Below, one piece after another: positions 27,517-36,700 of a stretch of DNA of 49,289 bases. Origin of the DNA: Planctomycetota bacterium (GTDB lineage: Bacteria; Planctomycetota; UBA8108; UBA1146; JAJFFE01); contig JAJFFE010000100.1 of the NCBI GenBank assembly GCA_021776775.1, positions 1 through 49,289 on the forward strand. Reading direction: 5' to 3'. The notes under the pieces were generated by a model that was given only the letters and a program-made list of their open reading frames with translations, had not been told where the DNA came from and did no database searches. Positions within the stretch are counted from its first letter, which is position 1. Each line of letters opens with the position of its first letter. A program made the translations under genes and the position numbers.

Positions 27517-27569
27517 CAACGGTAAACAACCCGTTGTTGTGTCTACTTGCTATAAAAAACAACGCGTTG
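27517..27569. promoter_or_regulatory. Paired palindromes in a divergent promoter region
   Basis: CAACCCGTTG (27527-27536) and CAACGCGTTG (27560-27569) share the form CAAC-NN-GTTG and lie 33 bp apart, about three helical turns. An AT-rich TATAAAAAA lies between them at 27551-27559, and a half-site CAACGG sits at 27517. The layout, between a minus-strand ATPase gene and a plus-strand zinc-ribbon gene, suggests an operator bound by a dimeric regulator. The regulator is unknown. Confidence 0.5.
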
Positions 27570-27574
27570 ATTAG

Positions 27575-28366
27575 TTGGGTTCGCTGATCAGGACGGCTCC
27601 TCCCCCGAGGATCTGGGCAACTGAAACGACGACTTCGCCCCGCTCGCCGAGTCGGGTTGCAGCGGCCACTCACCGTTTGCGATCGCAATGTTCACCCCTA
27701 CGGGCTCTCAGATTGCCGACCGGTGTCACCGTCCACGTCTGCTCGTACAATCAAACGCTTTCCCAATGCTGCCCTCGGCGGCTGAGCTTCAACGTTGGGT
27801 GGACAACGAGCGGCCTTCTTCGATCCACGCACTGTCGGCAATGCAGTCGTCCAGTCACCACGGACGGCCCAGTCTGCCCGCATTGTGGAATCGACACTCG
27901 CGGCGAGTTAGTACCTGCGCCTCTGCGCACTCTTCCCTTTCCGATGTGGCGTCGACTCAGCATCGTCGCTTGCCTCCTTCTCGTCGTACCGTCATACGTC
28001 GCCGCCTCGTTTCGACTGTCCGGTGTAGACATCATGATCGGTCTCGAGAGCCCGGTCGGGGCCGACGAGGAGGCCGGGCTCTGGCGAGATAGCGTGGTGC
28101 GGCTTGAGTCGAAGTTAGCCGATCTGGATCTGGGCGTAGACGCCGTTTGGCTCGCGTCGAAGTGTAAGCGCCAGATTGTCCCACCCAAGCTGGCTCGGGT
28201 AGATAAAAAGGGTTGGCGAGATGTCGTTTCAACCGGTGGGTACCTCACCGTGCAGGTGCGGTGCTACACATGGGGCCGGATAGATCCCGATCTGTCGCAG
28301 GGTATCGTAGCCTTCATGGAAGTTTTGAGTCTTGAGTACCCGACCTTGGATCGTGCAAGACAATGA
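27575..28366 (+). CDS. Zinc-ribbon membrane protein, start uncertain
   Basis: The frame from TTG 27575 encodes 263 residues. The convincing part begins with a zinc ribbon (HCRQC then VCPHCG; Cys87, 90, 101, 104 in this numbering). One membrane helix follows (RRLSIVACLLLVVPSYVAA, ~127-147), then an extracytoplasmic domain of ~110 residues with no known family (SPVGADEEAGLWRDSVVRLE). The ~80 residues before the ribbon look non-coding and contain no ATG, so the true start is probably an internal TTG or the 5' end is damaged. It lies divergent to the DUF4143 ATPase gene across the palindromes. Confidence 0.5.
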   Translation: MGSLIRTAPPPRIWATETTTSPRSPSRVAAATHRLRSQCSPLRALRLPTGVTVHVCSYNQTLSQCCPRRLSFNVGWTTSGLLRSTHCRQCSRPVTTDGPVCPHCGIDTRGELVPAPLRTLPFPMWRRLSIVACLLLVVPSYVAASFRLSGVDIMIGLESPVGADEEAGLWRDSVVRLESKLADLDLGVDAVWLASKCKRQIVPPKLARVDKKGWRDVVSTGGYLTVQVRCYTWGRIDPDLSQGIVAFMEVLSLEYPTLDRARQ

Positions 28367-28473
28367 CGCCTGGGTCTCGTACACGTGCCACGCAAATCCG
28401 AAATGAAGCTGATGCACGGCCGATCGCGGCAGTCAACGCTCTTCACCCCTCCGCCCTGCCCCGGGCGCGGTCT

Positions 28474-29985
28474 TCAGCGAGACGGCACTTCGTTCAGCGT
28501 GTAGTACGCCACGGGGTGGAGCAGCGGTTCGCCGCTCTTCGCGCGCACGCCCGGCAGATGTAACTCGTGGACGTGGCCGGGGACGAGGGGCGTCACTCGC
28601 AGTAGCAGTGACTTCCCGTCGGCGGACAGCTCAACTGGCTCGAGGCCCGGCCGAGTCTGATCGATCTCTGGACTGCCGTAGAAGCGCCAGTAGTGGTGGG
28701 TGAAGGTTTCCATGCGGTACGACGCTGGGTCGAGGGCTGTCTTGGGATCGACCGGTTCGGTGAAGGTGAGTCGAAAGCCATCGGGAGCGGCGCGCATGGT
28801 CAGCACTTCGAAGGGTGTCTTGCCGGTCCACTCCAGTCGTTCGATCGACGTCGGTTCGCGGCCTCGCACTGGCCAGCCGCGGCTGGTGCCACCGACGATG
28901 AGCTGACCTTTGGGAGAGAACGTCGCCGCTAATAGCCCCGACGCAAACCCTTGGCGAAACGGGAAGACCGCGCCTTGGTAGACGCCGTTGACCTTCTCGA
29001 GGTCGGCGCGCATGACCAAGCTCAGCGTGTATTCGGCAATGAACAGCTGGCCGGTGAACGGGCCGAACTTGCCGCCGCTTTCGTCGATAGCGAACCCCGA
29101 CGCAGACTGGCACGTCTTGCGGTACGGGAAGACGATCGCCGGGGCCATCAGTTCGGGAATGCGTTTGCGATCCTCGTGCATGCGACCGTCCTTGCCGTCG
29201 GTCGGTTGCGCGGGCGGCTTGCCGAGGTGGGGCGCTTCGGGATACCAGGTGAACGAGACTGGGTGTCCCATGAAGCCGCCGGCGCGGAGGTGCTTCAGGC
29301 TACACGCGCCGTTCCACGGTCCTTGGCTTTCGACGTAGAACATCTCACCGTCGATCATGCCGATGCCGCCCGGGCTGCGAATGCCGCTGCACATCGGAGT
29401 GGTCGTACCGTCCGGTGCGATCTTGATCGCCCAGCCGCGAAACTTGTTCTCCGACGTGTACGAACCGGTCAGGCAGCACGCCACCCAGGTGTTGCCGTCG
29501 CCATCGAACTTGGAACCAAACGTGAACTCGTGCTCGCCGCCGAAACCCCAACCATCGCTGATCGTCGCGTACCGATCGGCGACTCCGTCGCCGTCGAGGT
29601 CGGCAATGCGGGTCACCTCGCACTGCTGGGTGGCGATCATTTCTTTACCGTTCCACGCGAGACCGAAGACCTCGTGCAGTCCGGTGGCGAACTGTTCGAA
29701 CTCGGTTTCGTACGGATTGTCGAACGCGCCTTTGACGAAGAAGACGTCGCCGCGCCGGGTGCCGATCGCCAGTCGACCGTCGGGCAGGACGTCGAAGCTA
29801 CCCGCCTCGATGAAATACTCGTCGGGCAGCGGTAGATCGACAATGCGGTAGAACTCCGCTTCGCGCTCGGCGAGCGCGGGATCCGGAGCCGGCAGTGAGT
29901 CGTCGGCGTTTACGCCGTTAACAGTGCAGACGAGGGCGATCAAGAGGCATGCGCGTAGCATGGCGTAGGTTCGTTGGGTGTTCAT
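28474..29985 (-). CDS. Secreted membrane-bound-dehydrogenase-like propeller protein
   Basis: A 503-residue protein starting at ATG 29985 with GGGGAAGAG upstream; its ATGA overlaps the stop of the preceding cytochrome gene. A signal peptide (MLRACLLIALVCTVNGVNA) is followed by a six-bladed propeller of the sorbosone/glucose dehydrogenase type used by PVC-superphylum proteins: FDVLPDGRLAIGTRRGDVFFV, TRIADLDGDGVADRYATISDGWGFGGEHEF, SPGGIGMIDGEMFYVESQGPWNG and FIAEYTLSLV. The C-terminal ~110 residues are a beta domain with an Ig-like strand order. It probably oxidises a sugar or related substrate and passes electrons to the co-encoded multihaem cytochrome. PQQ binding is possible but unproven. 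Confidence 0.85.
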   Translation of the reverse strand: MNTQRTYAMLRACLLIALVCTVNGVNADDSLPAPDPALAEREAEFYRIVDLPLPDEYFIEAGSFDVLPDGRLAIGTRRGDVFFVKGAFDNPYETEFEQFATGLHEVFGLAWNGKEMIATQQCEVTRIADLDGDGVADRYATISDGWGFGGEHEFTFGSKFDGDGNTWVACCLTGSYTSENKFRGWAIKIAPDGTTTPMCSGIRSPGGIGMIDGEMFYVESQGPWNGACSLKHLRAGGFMGHPVSFTWYPEAPHLGKPPAQPTDGKDGRMHEDRKRIPELMAPAIVFPYRKTCQSASGFAIDESGGKFGPFTGQLFIAEYTLSLVMRADLEKVNGVYQGAVFPFRQGFASGLLAATFSPKGQLIVGGTSRGWPVRGREPTSIERLEWTGKTPFEVLTMRAAPDGFRLTFTEPVDPKTALDPASYRMETFTHHYWRFYGSPEIDQTRPGLEPVELSADGKSLLLRVTPLVPGHVHELHLPGVRAKSGEPLLHPVAYYTLNEVPSR

Positions 29986-32786
29986 GGTCTCTTCCCCCAG
30001 AAGTAGTCCACAGTGACGTCGACCTCGCCGTCGAAGAGGGGTACCGGCACGAGTAGTTCTTGCTCGCCACGACTCTCGCGGATTTGACCGCCGGCGACGC
30101 GGACGAGTAGTTGGTCGTCGCATTGATAGCCCGCGTCGGTTTCCTGGACGGACTGTCCCACCCATAGCCGCATGAAGGTGTGAGCGGACGTCGACGGTCC
30201 CGAGAAGTGAAGCGTGCGCTTCAGGTGCGCCGCGTCGCCGCCTTCGGTTGCCGGCACGTCTTGGAAGTAGTCACTGACGGTGACGCCGCCAACCCGGTAG
30301 CGAAACGTCGGACGCCGCTCTTTGTCGAAGGTGTATCCATCGAACCGATCCTCCGACTGTCGCCCTTCGTCTTCGGGCCACAGCGCGTCGGCAGCCGGTA
30401 ACTCTGCGATGGCCGGGCCGTGTCGCTGCACCACCGTCGAGTGGCCGAGCGGATGAATGCGTCCCATGCCCTGGCTGTTCCAGTGTGCCCGCGCGTTGAG
30501 GAAGCGACCCTTCCACAGGAGTGACAGTCGCAACTCTTCGGCGTCGAACGCAATGTTGAGCTGCTCCGGGTAGCCAACCGCGATGCCTCGCCAGCCCGCT
30601 TCCCACAGCTTGCCGCGGTAGAGCACGGTGCGGCCGCCGACGATGAGTTCGGCCGACTGTTGCGACAGCCCCTTCGGCGGGACCGCCTTTCGCCCTTGCG
30701 CGAGGTATGTCCAGATAGCGTCGATCTGCCGGGTGACGTCGCCGTCGAGAATGTCGGGCGCCAAGCTCTTCCCGTGCGGGAAGACGTCGGGCATCAACGT
30801 CGACGCCTTCAACGCGGTCGGGTTACGTAGGAAGCGATGGAACCACTCACGGCGTAACCGGTGCGGCATCGGCATCAAGTCGAGGGCTTGCATGCCGACG
30901 GACGGGTTGCGATTGAACTGGTGGCAGCCGATGCACTGCAGGCCGCGCGTGTCGACAAGTTCGCGGCCCGCTTCGTGAAGAACAGTGGGCGAATCGGTCG
31001 GCGTCGGGAGTGCCTTGGGCTGGTCGACCGCGATGAAGTCCGCGACCAAGTGGTCGACGTTGTCGCGGCCGAAGCGCGGCATGCGCGTCGTCATGTACGG
31101 CCGCTGCATGGCACCGTCGACGATCACCCGGCGCAACCAATCCTCGGAGAGCTTGTCCCCGACGTCGGAGAGCGACGGTGGGATCTTCGCTTCGTCGCCG
31201 AGGTCTTCGTCGTGGGTCGCAAAGAATAACCGCCGCGGTCCCGTGACGCCGCCGTTGCCGTCACGGTCGTGACACGCCAGACAGTTGAGCGTGCGCAGCG
31301 TGTGATCGATGCGCTGCCCGGGGGTGGGTGTTTTGAGCTCGCCCGCTTGCACCGCCGTCAACGCCGCGCGCATCGACGTTCGGGTTTCAGGGTCGAGCTT
31401 GTAGTAAGGCGCATTGTCGGGAGGCGCGTCGGCGAGACAGCCGGCGGTCGGGTTCAGCTCACGAATGGTCTTGACCGTGCGGTACGCCGTGTCTACGGAC
31501 ACATCGTCGTGGCACTGGGCGCAGCCGAGTTTGGCGAAGAGCTGCGGATCGCCCGTCGCGGCGGAATGGCCGGTCGTCCACGGCAGCGACTCTTTGAAGA
31601 CGATCATGTTGTCGGAATGGCTGGTGAGATGGTCGCCGCTAATCGGCCCCCGTGGTGCACCGGGACCTTCGTACTCGAGAGTTAACGCGGCGTCGTCGAC
31701 CCACTGGAAGTAGCGGAGTCGGATCGCGTGGGAGCCGGAGGAGAGCGTGACAGTCCCTTGTCCTTGCTTGGCTCCCTTCTTCCGGTCGTCTAGGTCGACC
31801 ACGAGCTCATCGTCGATGAACAGTTGACCCCGATCGTCCACGTCCAAGTAGAACGTGAAGTCGCCCGCTGACTCGACGGTGAGGAATCCATCGAACGTCA
31901 GCGTGTAGTCGCCGCCGGGATGAGGGACGTCCAAGTTGAAACCGTCAGCCAAGCCGGTCCGTTCGCGTCGCACCCGTTGGGTATCGCCGAAGTCTCGGCG
32001 GTGGCCGCGCTCGAGTTCGTAGCGGAGGGTACCGACGAGGTGTTTGCCACGGTGAAGATAGTGAGCGATGTCGCTCGCCTCGCGGTCGCTGAGTTGAAGC
32101 GACGGCATCGATCCCGACGGTCGTATGGCGAGTGGATCTCGAAGTAGCGCGGCAAGCCCGGCGTGCGAGTACTTCTGAACCAAGTCGGGGAAGCGGTGGG
32201 AGCCGGGGATGGGCCCACTCTCGGTCGACCCGTCTTGCGGATCGTGGCACGAGACACAACCGACTTGATGGTAGAGCACTTCGCCACGCTCGGCGGCCGC
32301 GAAGTCCGTTGGAGTACGAACGAAGGGTGGGGAGTCTTGTAGAAGAGTGTGCTGAAGGGAGTACGCCGCGGAACTTCGTTCATCTGCTGTGAGCCCTCGA
32401 AGCAGGTCCGGCATGGACCCGCTGGGGACGGCGGCGAACGGAGACACCGCCAGGTGTCGAAGGAAGTCGGGGTTCGCGCGCTTGCCCAGACCACTCAGCC
32501 GGGGAGCCATCTTCGCCCCGAGCAGAGGCGCATCCGCCGGGTCGTGTTCGTGACAATGGATGCAGCCGCGCTGCTGCATCGCACGGATGCCCGCCGCGAC
32601 TTCTCGGGCGCGAAGCTCCTCGGCCGAAGGTTCCGTATCCACGGCCGTCGCGAGCGCTGCGTCGTTCGATGAAACTTCGGTGGCCGGCGCCTTGCCGGCC
32701 GGGCGCGGGTCCGCAGGACCAGACGCGCTCGAGTCGCACGCCGTGAGCAGCAACGCCGCCGCGAGGGTTGAGAACCAACGAATCAT
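29982..32786 (-). CDS. Lipoprotein with five haem-c sites and a PA14 domain
   Basis: A 934-residue protein with ATG at 32786. A lipoprotein signal (LLLTAC, Cys17) places it in the periplasm, membrane-attached. Five CXXCH haem motifs are seen: CIHCH (~75), CVSCH (~177), CAQCH (~420), CLACH (~501) and CIGCH (~616). A PA14-type carbohydrate-binding domain (YTLTFDGFLTVESAGDFTFYL then GQLFIDDELVVD) is inserted at ~285-385. The C-terminal ~250 residues have a beta-rich pattern without haem. PVC-type cytochromes of this form are known beside oxidoreductase propellers. The start overlaps the ThuA-like stop and the end overlaps the propeller start, both as ATGA, so the three genes form a coupled operon for extracellular sugar oxidation or glycan breakdown. 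Confidence 0.9.
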   Translation of the reverse strand: MIRWFSTLAAALLLTACDSSASGPADPRPAGKAPATEVSSNDAALATAVDTEPSAEELRAREVAAGIRAMQQRGCIHCHEHDPADAPLLGAKMAPRLSGLGKRANPDFLRHLAVSPFAAVPSGSMPDLLRGLTADERSSAAYSLQHTLLQDSPPFVRTPTDFAAAERGEVLYHQVGCVSCHDPQDGSTESGPIPGSHRFPDLVQKYSHAGLAALLRDPLAIRPSGSMPSLQLSDREASDIAHYLHRGKHLVGTLRYELERGHRRDFGDTQRVRRERTGLADGFNLDVPHPGGDYTLTFDGFLTVESAGDFTFYLDVDDRGQLFIDDELVVDLDDRKKGAKQGQGTVTLSSGSHAIRLRYFQWVDDAALTLEYEGPGAPRGPISGDHLTSHSDNMIVFKESLPWTTGHSAATGDPQLFAKLGCAQCHDDVSVDTAYRTVKTIRELNPTAGCLADAPPDNAPYYKLDPETRTSMRAALTAVQAGELKTPTPGQRIDHTLRTLNCLACHDRDGNGGVTGPRRLFFATHDEDLGDEAKIPPSLSDVGDKLSEDWLRRVIVDGAMQRPYMTTRMPRFGRDNVDHLVADFIAVDQPKALPTPTDSPTVLHEAGRELVDTRGLQCIGCHQFNRNPSVGMQALDLMPMPHRLRREWFHRFLRNPTALKASTLMPDVFPHGKSLAPDILDGDVTRQIDAIWTYLAQGRKAVPPKGLSQQSAELIVGGRTVLYRGKLWEAGWRGIAVGYPEQLNIAFDAEELRLSLLWKGRFLNARAHWNSQGMGRIHPLGHSTVVQRHGPAIAELPAADALWPEDEGRQSEDRFDGYTFDKERRPTFRYRVGGVTVSDYFQDVPATEGGDAAHLKRTLHFSGPSTSAHTFMRLWVGQSVQETDAGYQCDDQLLVRVAGGQIRESRGEQELLVPVPLFDGEVDVTVDYFWGKRP

Positions 32787-33829
32787 TTGTGATCCGCGGG
32801 CCGGACACCCTTCGTGTGTTTATTGAAGCCGAACTTCGTCGGCTTGAAGGTGCCGACGATGTCGACCTTCGCTTTCGCCGGAACGTCGATACCGAGCGCC
32901 CAGAGCGAAGCGTTGACCAGAAGTCGGCGGCTACCTTCGCGGACGAACGCTTCGGACGTGCCGTAGGTGCTGCAGAAGACGCGCGTCTTCTTGCCCGACG
33001 GGGTGGTCCACTCACGCACCCAGGCGATCGGCATCATGGGGTTGTTCTTGTCCTTGACCTCGCCCTTGTCGTTTGTCTCGGGGCCAACCGGGGGATCGTC
33101 GGGCTTCATGCCGCTCAGGACCTGTCCCATGAGGATCGGCTTGATGCCGTCGAGCATCGGCAGGCGAACGGTGTAGACGTCGGTCGGATCCCATACGTCG
33201 CGGTCTTTGATCCCGCGCACGATCGGGTGCTCCTTGGCGCCGTCGGCGATCAAGCCGCCGGTCGATTGCCAGCCGTGCCCGCCGTGGTGGGCGATCCACG
33301 TCTCGCCGAGCACCTGGCGGCCGAAGCCACCCTTCCACTCATCGTTGCGCCAGCTGTAGCGGCGGTACATCTTCGACTGCTTGAGCTGAAACGCGTGCGT
33401 CGAGGTCCGTAAGCCGATGATCGGCTTGCCCGACTCGACGTACTCGACGATCGGTTTCATCTGATCGTCGGGCAGATCGCGGAAGCGCGTAAAGATGACC
33501 ATGAGGTCGGCGGTCGCGAGCGCCGCGGTGCCGGGAATGCTCTTCTGGTTTTGCGGGTTGATCGTGCCGTCAGGGTCCATGGCGAAGAGCACCGTGCACT
33601 TGAAGCCGTGGTGCTTCGATAGGATCTTCGCCATCTGCGGCATGCCCTCTTCGGACCGGTACTCTTCATCTCCGGTCACGAACACAATGTGCTTGCCCTT
33701 GCCGAGCCCTTCGCCGCCTTCGTAGACGACCCAAGGAGTCGGTTTGGCTTCGACGCCCGCGGTCGGGCCGAGGCTGAGAGCGGCGGGCAGCGCCGACAGA
33801 AGAATGGCAAGCGAGACGGTCACGCACAT
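32783..33829 (-). CDS. ThuA-like secreted protein
   Basis: A 348-residue protein. The ATG at 33829 (MCVTVSLAILLSALPAAL) gives a proper signal peptide, with GAAGGG upstream; the longer frame would bury it. The ThuA (trehalose utilisation, class-I glutamine amidotransferase-like) core is seen in HIVFVTGDEEYRSEEGMPQ, LMVIFTRFRDLPDDQ, GKPIIGLRTSTHAF and WIAHHGGHGWQS. Secreted ThuA proteins are very numerous in planctomycetes and usually sit beside dehydrogenase-like propellers. They are linked to sugar or glycoside metabolism but have no settled reaction. It is the first gene of the coupled three-gene operon. Confidence 0.88.
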   Translation of the reverse strand: MCVTVSLAILLSALPAALSLGPTAGVEAKPTPWVVYEGGEGLGKGKHIVFVTGDEEYRSEEGMPQMAKILSKHHGFKCTVLFAMDPDGTINPQNQKSIPGTAALATADLMVIFTRFRDLPDDQMKPIVEYVESGKPIIGLRTSTHAFQLKQSKMYRRYSWRNDEWKGGFGRQVLGETWIAHHGGHGWQSTGGLIADGAKEHPIVRGIKDRDVWDPTDVYTVRLPMLDGIKPILMGQVLSGMKPDDPPVGPETNDKGEVKDKNNPMMPIAWVREWTTPSGKKTRVFCSTYGTSEAFVREGSRRLLVNASLWALGIDVPAKAKVDIVGTFKPTKFGFNKHTKGVRPADHK

Positions 33830-34157
33830 GAGAGGGACCCTTCGTGTTCGGTGGATCCCGGATACTGCGGTTGGGGCGGGGGACGCGTCAAGTCGATCTC
33901 GCGCTGGAGTGACGAGTTGGAGATGGGCGACGGTCAACGCGGCGTCGGGCGAGAAGTCCGCCGCGATGACGTTCTCGAATTGTCGTTCGGCGAAGTCGCG
34001 AACGATCCGAAGGACTCCACGACCGTCCGCGCGTCGCAGCGTGATGTCGTTCAGTTTTCGGATCTCGTTTGGTCACTCTGGTGTGACCCTTTCGACCGCG
34101 CTACAACTCTGCTTCGTTTACCTCTTGCCTCAACACGAGCCTCCGGAGCCCAACGAG
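33830..34157. other. Divergent promoter region, ThuA-like operon and kef pair
   Basis: A 328-bp stretch between the divergent starts at 33829 (minus) and 34158 (plus). It must hold promoters for both operons. No clear -35/-10 pair, repeat or additional gene is seen. Confidence 0.5.
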
Positions 34158-34772
34158 ATGACTTCACCGAGGGTACTGATTCTGTTCGCGCACCCGGCCC
34201 TGGAAAAGTCCCGGGTCAACCGGGTTCTGGCCGACGCGGTACGCGATCTTCCCGGGGTCACGTTCCGCGATCTTTACCAACACTATCCCGATCTGGATAT
34301 CGACGTGGAGGTCGAGCAAGAGCTACTCGGAGCGCACGAGATCGTCGTGTTTCAACATCCGCTGTATTGGTACAGCACACCGGCGATTATCAAGGAGTGG
34401 TTTGATCTGGTTCTGCAGCACGGCTGGGCTTACGGGAGCGACGGAACCGCACTGGTGGGCAAGCAGGTGCTGACGGTGACGACCACCGGCTCGAGCGAGG
34501 AGAGCTACCAGCCCGACGGGCTCAACCTCTACTCGCTACGACAGCTTCTTGCGCCGGTACAACGCACGGCCGAGTTCTGCGGCATGGAGTACCTGCCACC
34601 GTTCGGCATTCACTCCTCGTTCTCACTCACCGGTGAAGAAGTCGCGGGGCACGCAGCGGATTATCGGCGAGTGATCGAGGCTCTTCGAGACGGTCGACTC
34701 GACCGAGCCAAGGCGAAGACTCTTCCCAAAATCAATGCAGACCTAGACAGCCTCCTCGGAGGGCGATCATGA
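34158..34772 (+). CDS. Kef ancillary flavodoxin-fold NAD(P)H oxidoreductase (KefF/KefG type)
   Basis: A 204-residue protein from ATG 34158 (GGAG nine bases before). It is a flavodoxin-like-fold quinone reductase: VLILFAHPALEKSRVN, DLYQHYPDLDIDVEVEQELL, VFQHPLYWYSTPAIIKEWFD and VTTTGSSEESY. The sequence matches the KefF and KefG subunits, which bind FMN, sit on the cytoplasmic face of the Kef channel and are needed for full K+ efflux activity. Its stop TGA overlaps the ATG of the antiporter gene. KefF versus KefG cannot be decided, since features of both occur. Confidence 0.92.
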   Translation: MTSPRVLILFAHPALEKSRVNRVLADAVRDLPGVTFRDLYQHYPDLDIDVEVEQELLGAHEIVVFQHPLYWYSTPAIIKEWFDLVLQHGWAYGSDGTALVGKQVLTVTTTGSSEESYQPDGLNLYSLRQLLAPVQRTAEFCGMEYLPPFGIHSSFSLTGEEVAGHAADYRRVIEALRDGRLDRAKAKTLPKINADLDSLLGGRS

Positions 34773-36700
34773 CTGGCGGAGGATTCTTCATCGAGGCGGC
34801 AGTGTTCCTGTCCGCGGCCGTAGTTACCGTACCGATTGCCAAACGACTGGGGCTTGGCTCGGTGCTCGGCTACCTCATCGCGGGCATCGCGGTCGGTCCG
34901 TTCGGCATCGGCTTTGTCGCGGAGCAGGGAGAAGAGGTTCTGCATTTCGCCGAGTTCGGCGTGGTACTCATGCTGTTCTTAGTGGGACTCGAGCTGAAGC
35001 CGTCTCTTCTTTGGCGACTGCGGGCTCCGATCCTCGGACTCGGCGGGTTGCAAGTTTTAGTAACCACCGCCGCCATCTTCGGGATCGCCATCGCCTTCGG
35101 ACTCTCGCCGCAGGAAGCGCTCGCGGTCGGGTTGACCCTGGCTCTATCGTCAACAGCCATCGCGCTTCAAACTCTCGACGAGAAGGGGCTTCTCCCCCAG
35201 CGTGGTGGACAAAGCGCCTTCTCGGTGTTGCTGTTCCAAGACATCGCCGTCATTCCCATCTTGGCAATCTTGCCTCTCCTCGCAGTTGCCGCGATCGATC
35301 CTAAAGCCGCAGCTGACGTCGGCCACGGAAGCTCGTCATGGATCGAGACGCTGCCCGCGTGGGGTCAGGCCCTGACGGTGTTGGGCGCGGTGGTCGGCGT
35401 TATCTGTGCCGGACGTTTCCTGGTTGCACCATTTCTTCGAGTCCTCGCGCGCACGCGACTCCCGGAGATGCTCACCGCCGCCGCCCTACTCTTGGTGATC
35501 GGCGTCGCGCTCCTCATGAACAGCGTCGGTCTTAGTCCGGCGCTGGGGACCTTCCTCGCCGGCGTGGTCCTCGCCAACAGCCCCTACCGCCATCAACTAG
35601 AGACCGACATCGCTCCGTTCAAGGGGTTACTGCTTGGACTCTTCTTCATCGCGGTGGGTGCGACGATCGATTTTAACCTGATCGGCTCGGATCCGGTGAT
35701 CATCCTCGTCCTGGTGTTGATCCTGATCGTGGCGAAGCTCGTGATCCTCCTCGTTCTCGGACGTGTGTTCGGACTCTCCGGCGACCAGAACCTGATCTTC
35801 GGGTGTTCCCTCGCCCAGGGCAGTGAGTTCGCGTTCGTCTTGTTGTCCTTCTCGGAACAGAACGGTGTGCTCGGCAAAGAACCAGTCGCGCTACTAGTTG
35901 CGGTGGTCGCGGTGTCCATGGCTCTCGCTCCGGTTCTCATGATCCTCAATGAGCGACTTCTTCTCCCGCGCATCGGAACCAAAGAGGTGGATCGCCCCGA
36001 CGATGACGTGCATGAGCACAACCCAGTGATCATTGCGGGCTTTGGTCACTTCGGACACGTGTGTGGACGACTGTTGATAGCCAATGGCGTCGGTGCCACA
36101 GTGCTCGACAACGACTCCGATCAAGTCGACTTCCTCCGCGAACTCGGCCTGGAAGTCTATTACGGCGACGCGAGCCGACTTGATCTCCTTCGCACCGCAG
36201 GCGCCGAGCAAGCCAAGGTGATCATCGTCGCCGTCGACGAAGACAAGTCCCTGGAAGTCGTTCGCACGGTGAAGGAGCACTTCCCGCATCTACAGATTCT
36301 GGCCCGCGCCAACGGTCGCCCTCAAGCCTACGAGCTTCTTCAGAACGGCGTTGAGCACGTCTACCGACAAACCCTGGACACCTCCCTACGCGCTGGGGTC
36401 GATGCCCTGTGTCATCTCGGATTCCGTCGCCACCAGGCGGTCCGAGCCGCGCGCCGTTTTCGTCGTCGCGACGAAGCCGCCGTCCGAGATCTCGCTCCCG
36501 TCTGGAGCCAACGAGAGATCTACATCACCCGCGCCCGCGACTGGATTCGTGGAATCGAGCAGCAGATCCGTCGCGATGTGACGCGAGGACGCGAACCAGG
36601 GTTCGACTCTGCTTGGGACACCGAAACACTACGCGAGGAATACGGTCTCCCTGAAAACGAACGGCCGAGAAACGATACACCGAACGACGAGCCCGCGTGA
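34769..36700 (+). CDS. kefC: Glutathione-regulated K+/H+ efflux antiporter
   Basis: A 643-residue CPA2-family transporter. The N-terminal ~400 residues form about 12 membrane helices. RLGLGSVLGYLIAG, FAEFGVVLMLFLVGLEL, LALSSTAIALQ and FSVLLFQDIAVIP resemble KefC more than KefB. A cytoplasmic RCK/TrkA-N domain follows (VIIAGFGHFGHVCGRLL, VLDNDSDQV, GDASRLDLLRTAGA), which binds nucleotide and glutathione adducts. The C-terminal ~100 residues are basic and helical. Activated by glutathione conjugates, such channels release K+ and acidify the cytoplasm to protect against electrophiles. The ATGA overlap with the ancillary oxidoreductase gene indicates a translationally coupled pair. Confidence 0.92.
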   Translation: MTGGGFFIEAAVFLSAAVVTVPIAKRLGLGSVLGYLIAGIAVGPFGIGFVAEQGEEVLHFAEFGVVLMLFLVGLELKPSLLWRLRAPILGLGGLQVLVTTAAIFGIAIAFGLSPQEALAVGLTLALSSTAIALQTLDEKGLLPQRGGQSAFSVLLFQDIAVIPILAILPLLAVAAIDPKAAADVGHGSSSWIETLPAWGQALTVLGAVVGVICAGRFLVAPFLRVLARTRLPEMLTAAALLLVIGVALLMNSVGLSPALGTFLAGVVLANSPYRHQLETDIAPFKGLLLGLFFIAVGATIDFNLIGSDPVIILVLVLILIVAKLVILLVLGRVFGLSGDQNLIFGCSLAQGSEFAFVLLSFSEQNGVLGKEPVALLVAVVAVSMALAPVLMILNERLLLPRIGTKEVDRPDDDVHEHNPVIIAGFGHFGHVCGRLLIANGVGATVLDNDSDQVDFLRELGLEVYYGDASRLDLLRTAGAEQAKVIIVAVDEDKSLEVVRTVKEHFPHLQILARANGRPQAYELLQNGVEHVYRQTLDTSLRAGVDALCHLGFRRHQAVRAARRFRRRDEAAVRDLAPVWSQREIYITRARDWIRGIEQQIRRDVTRGREPGFDSAWDTETLREEYGLPENERPRNDTPNDEPA

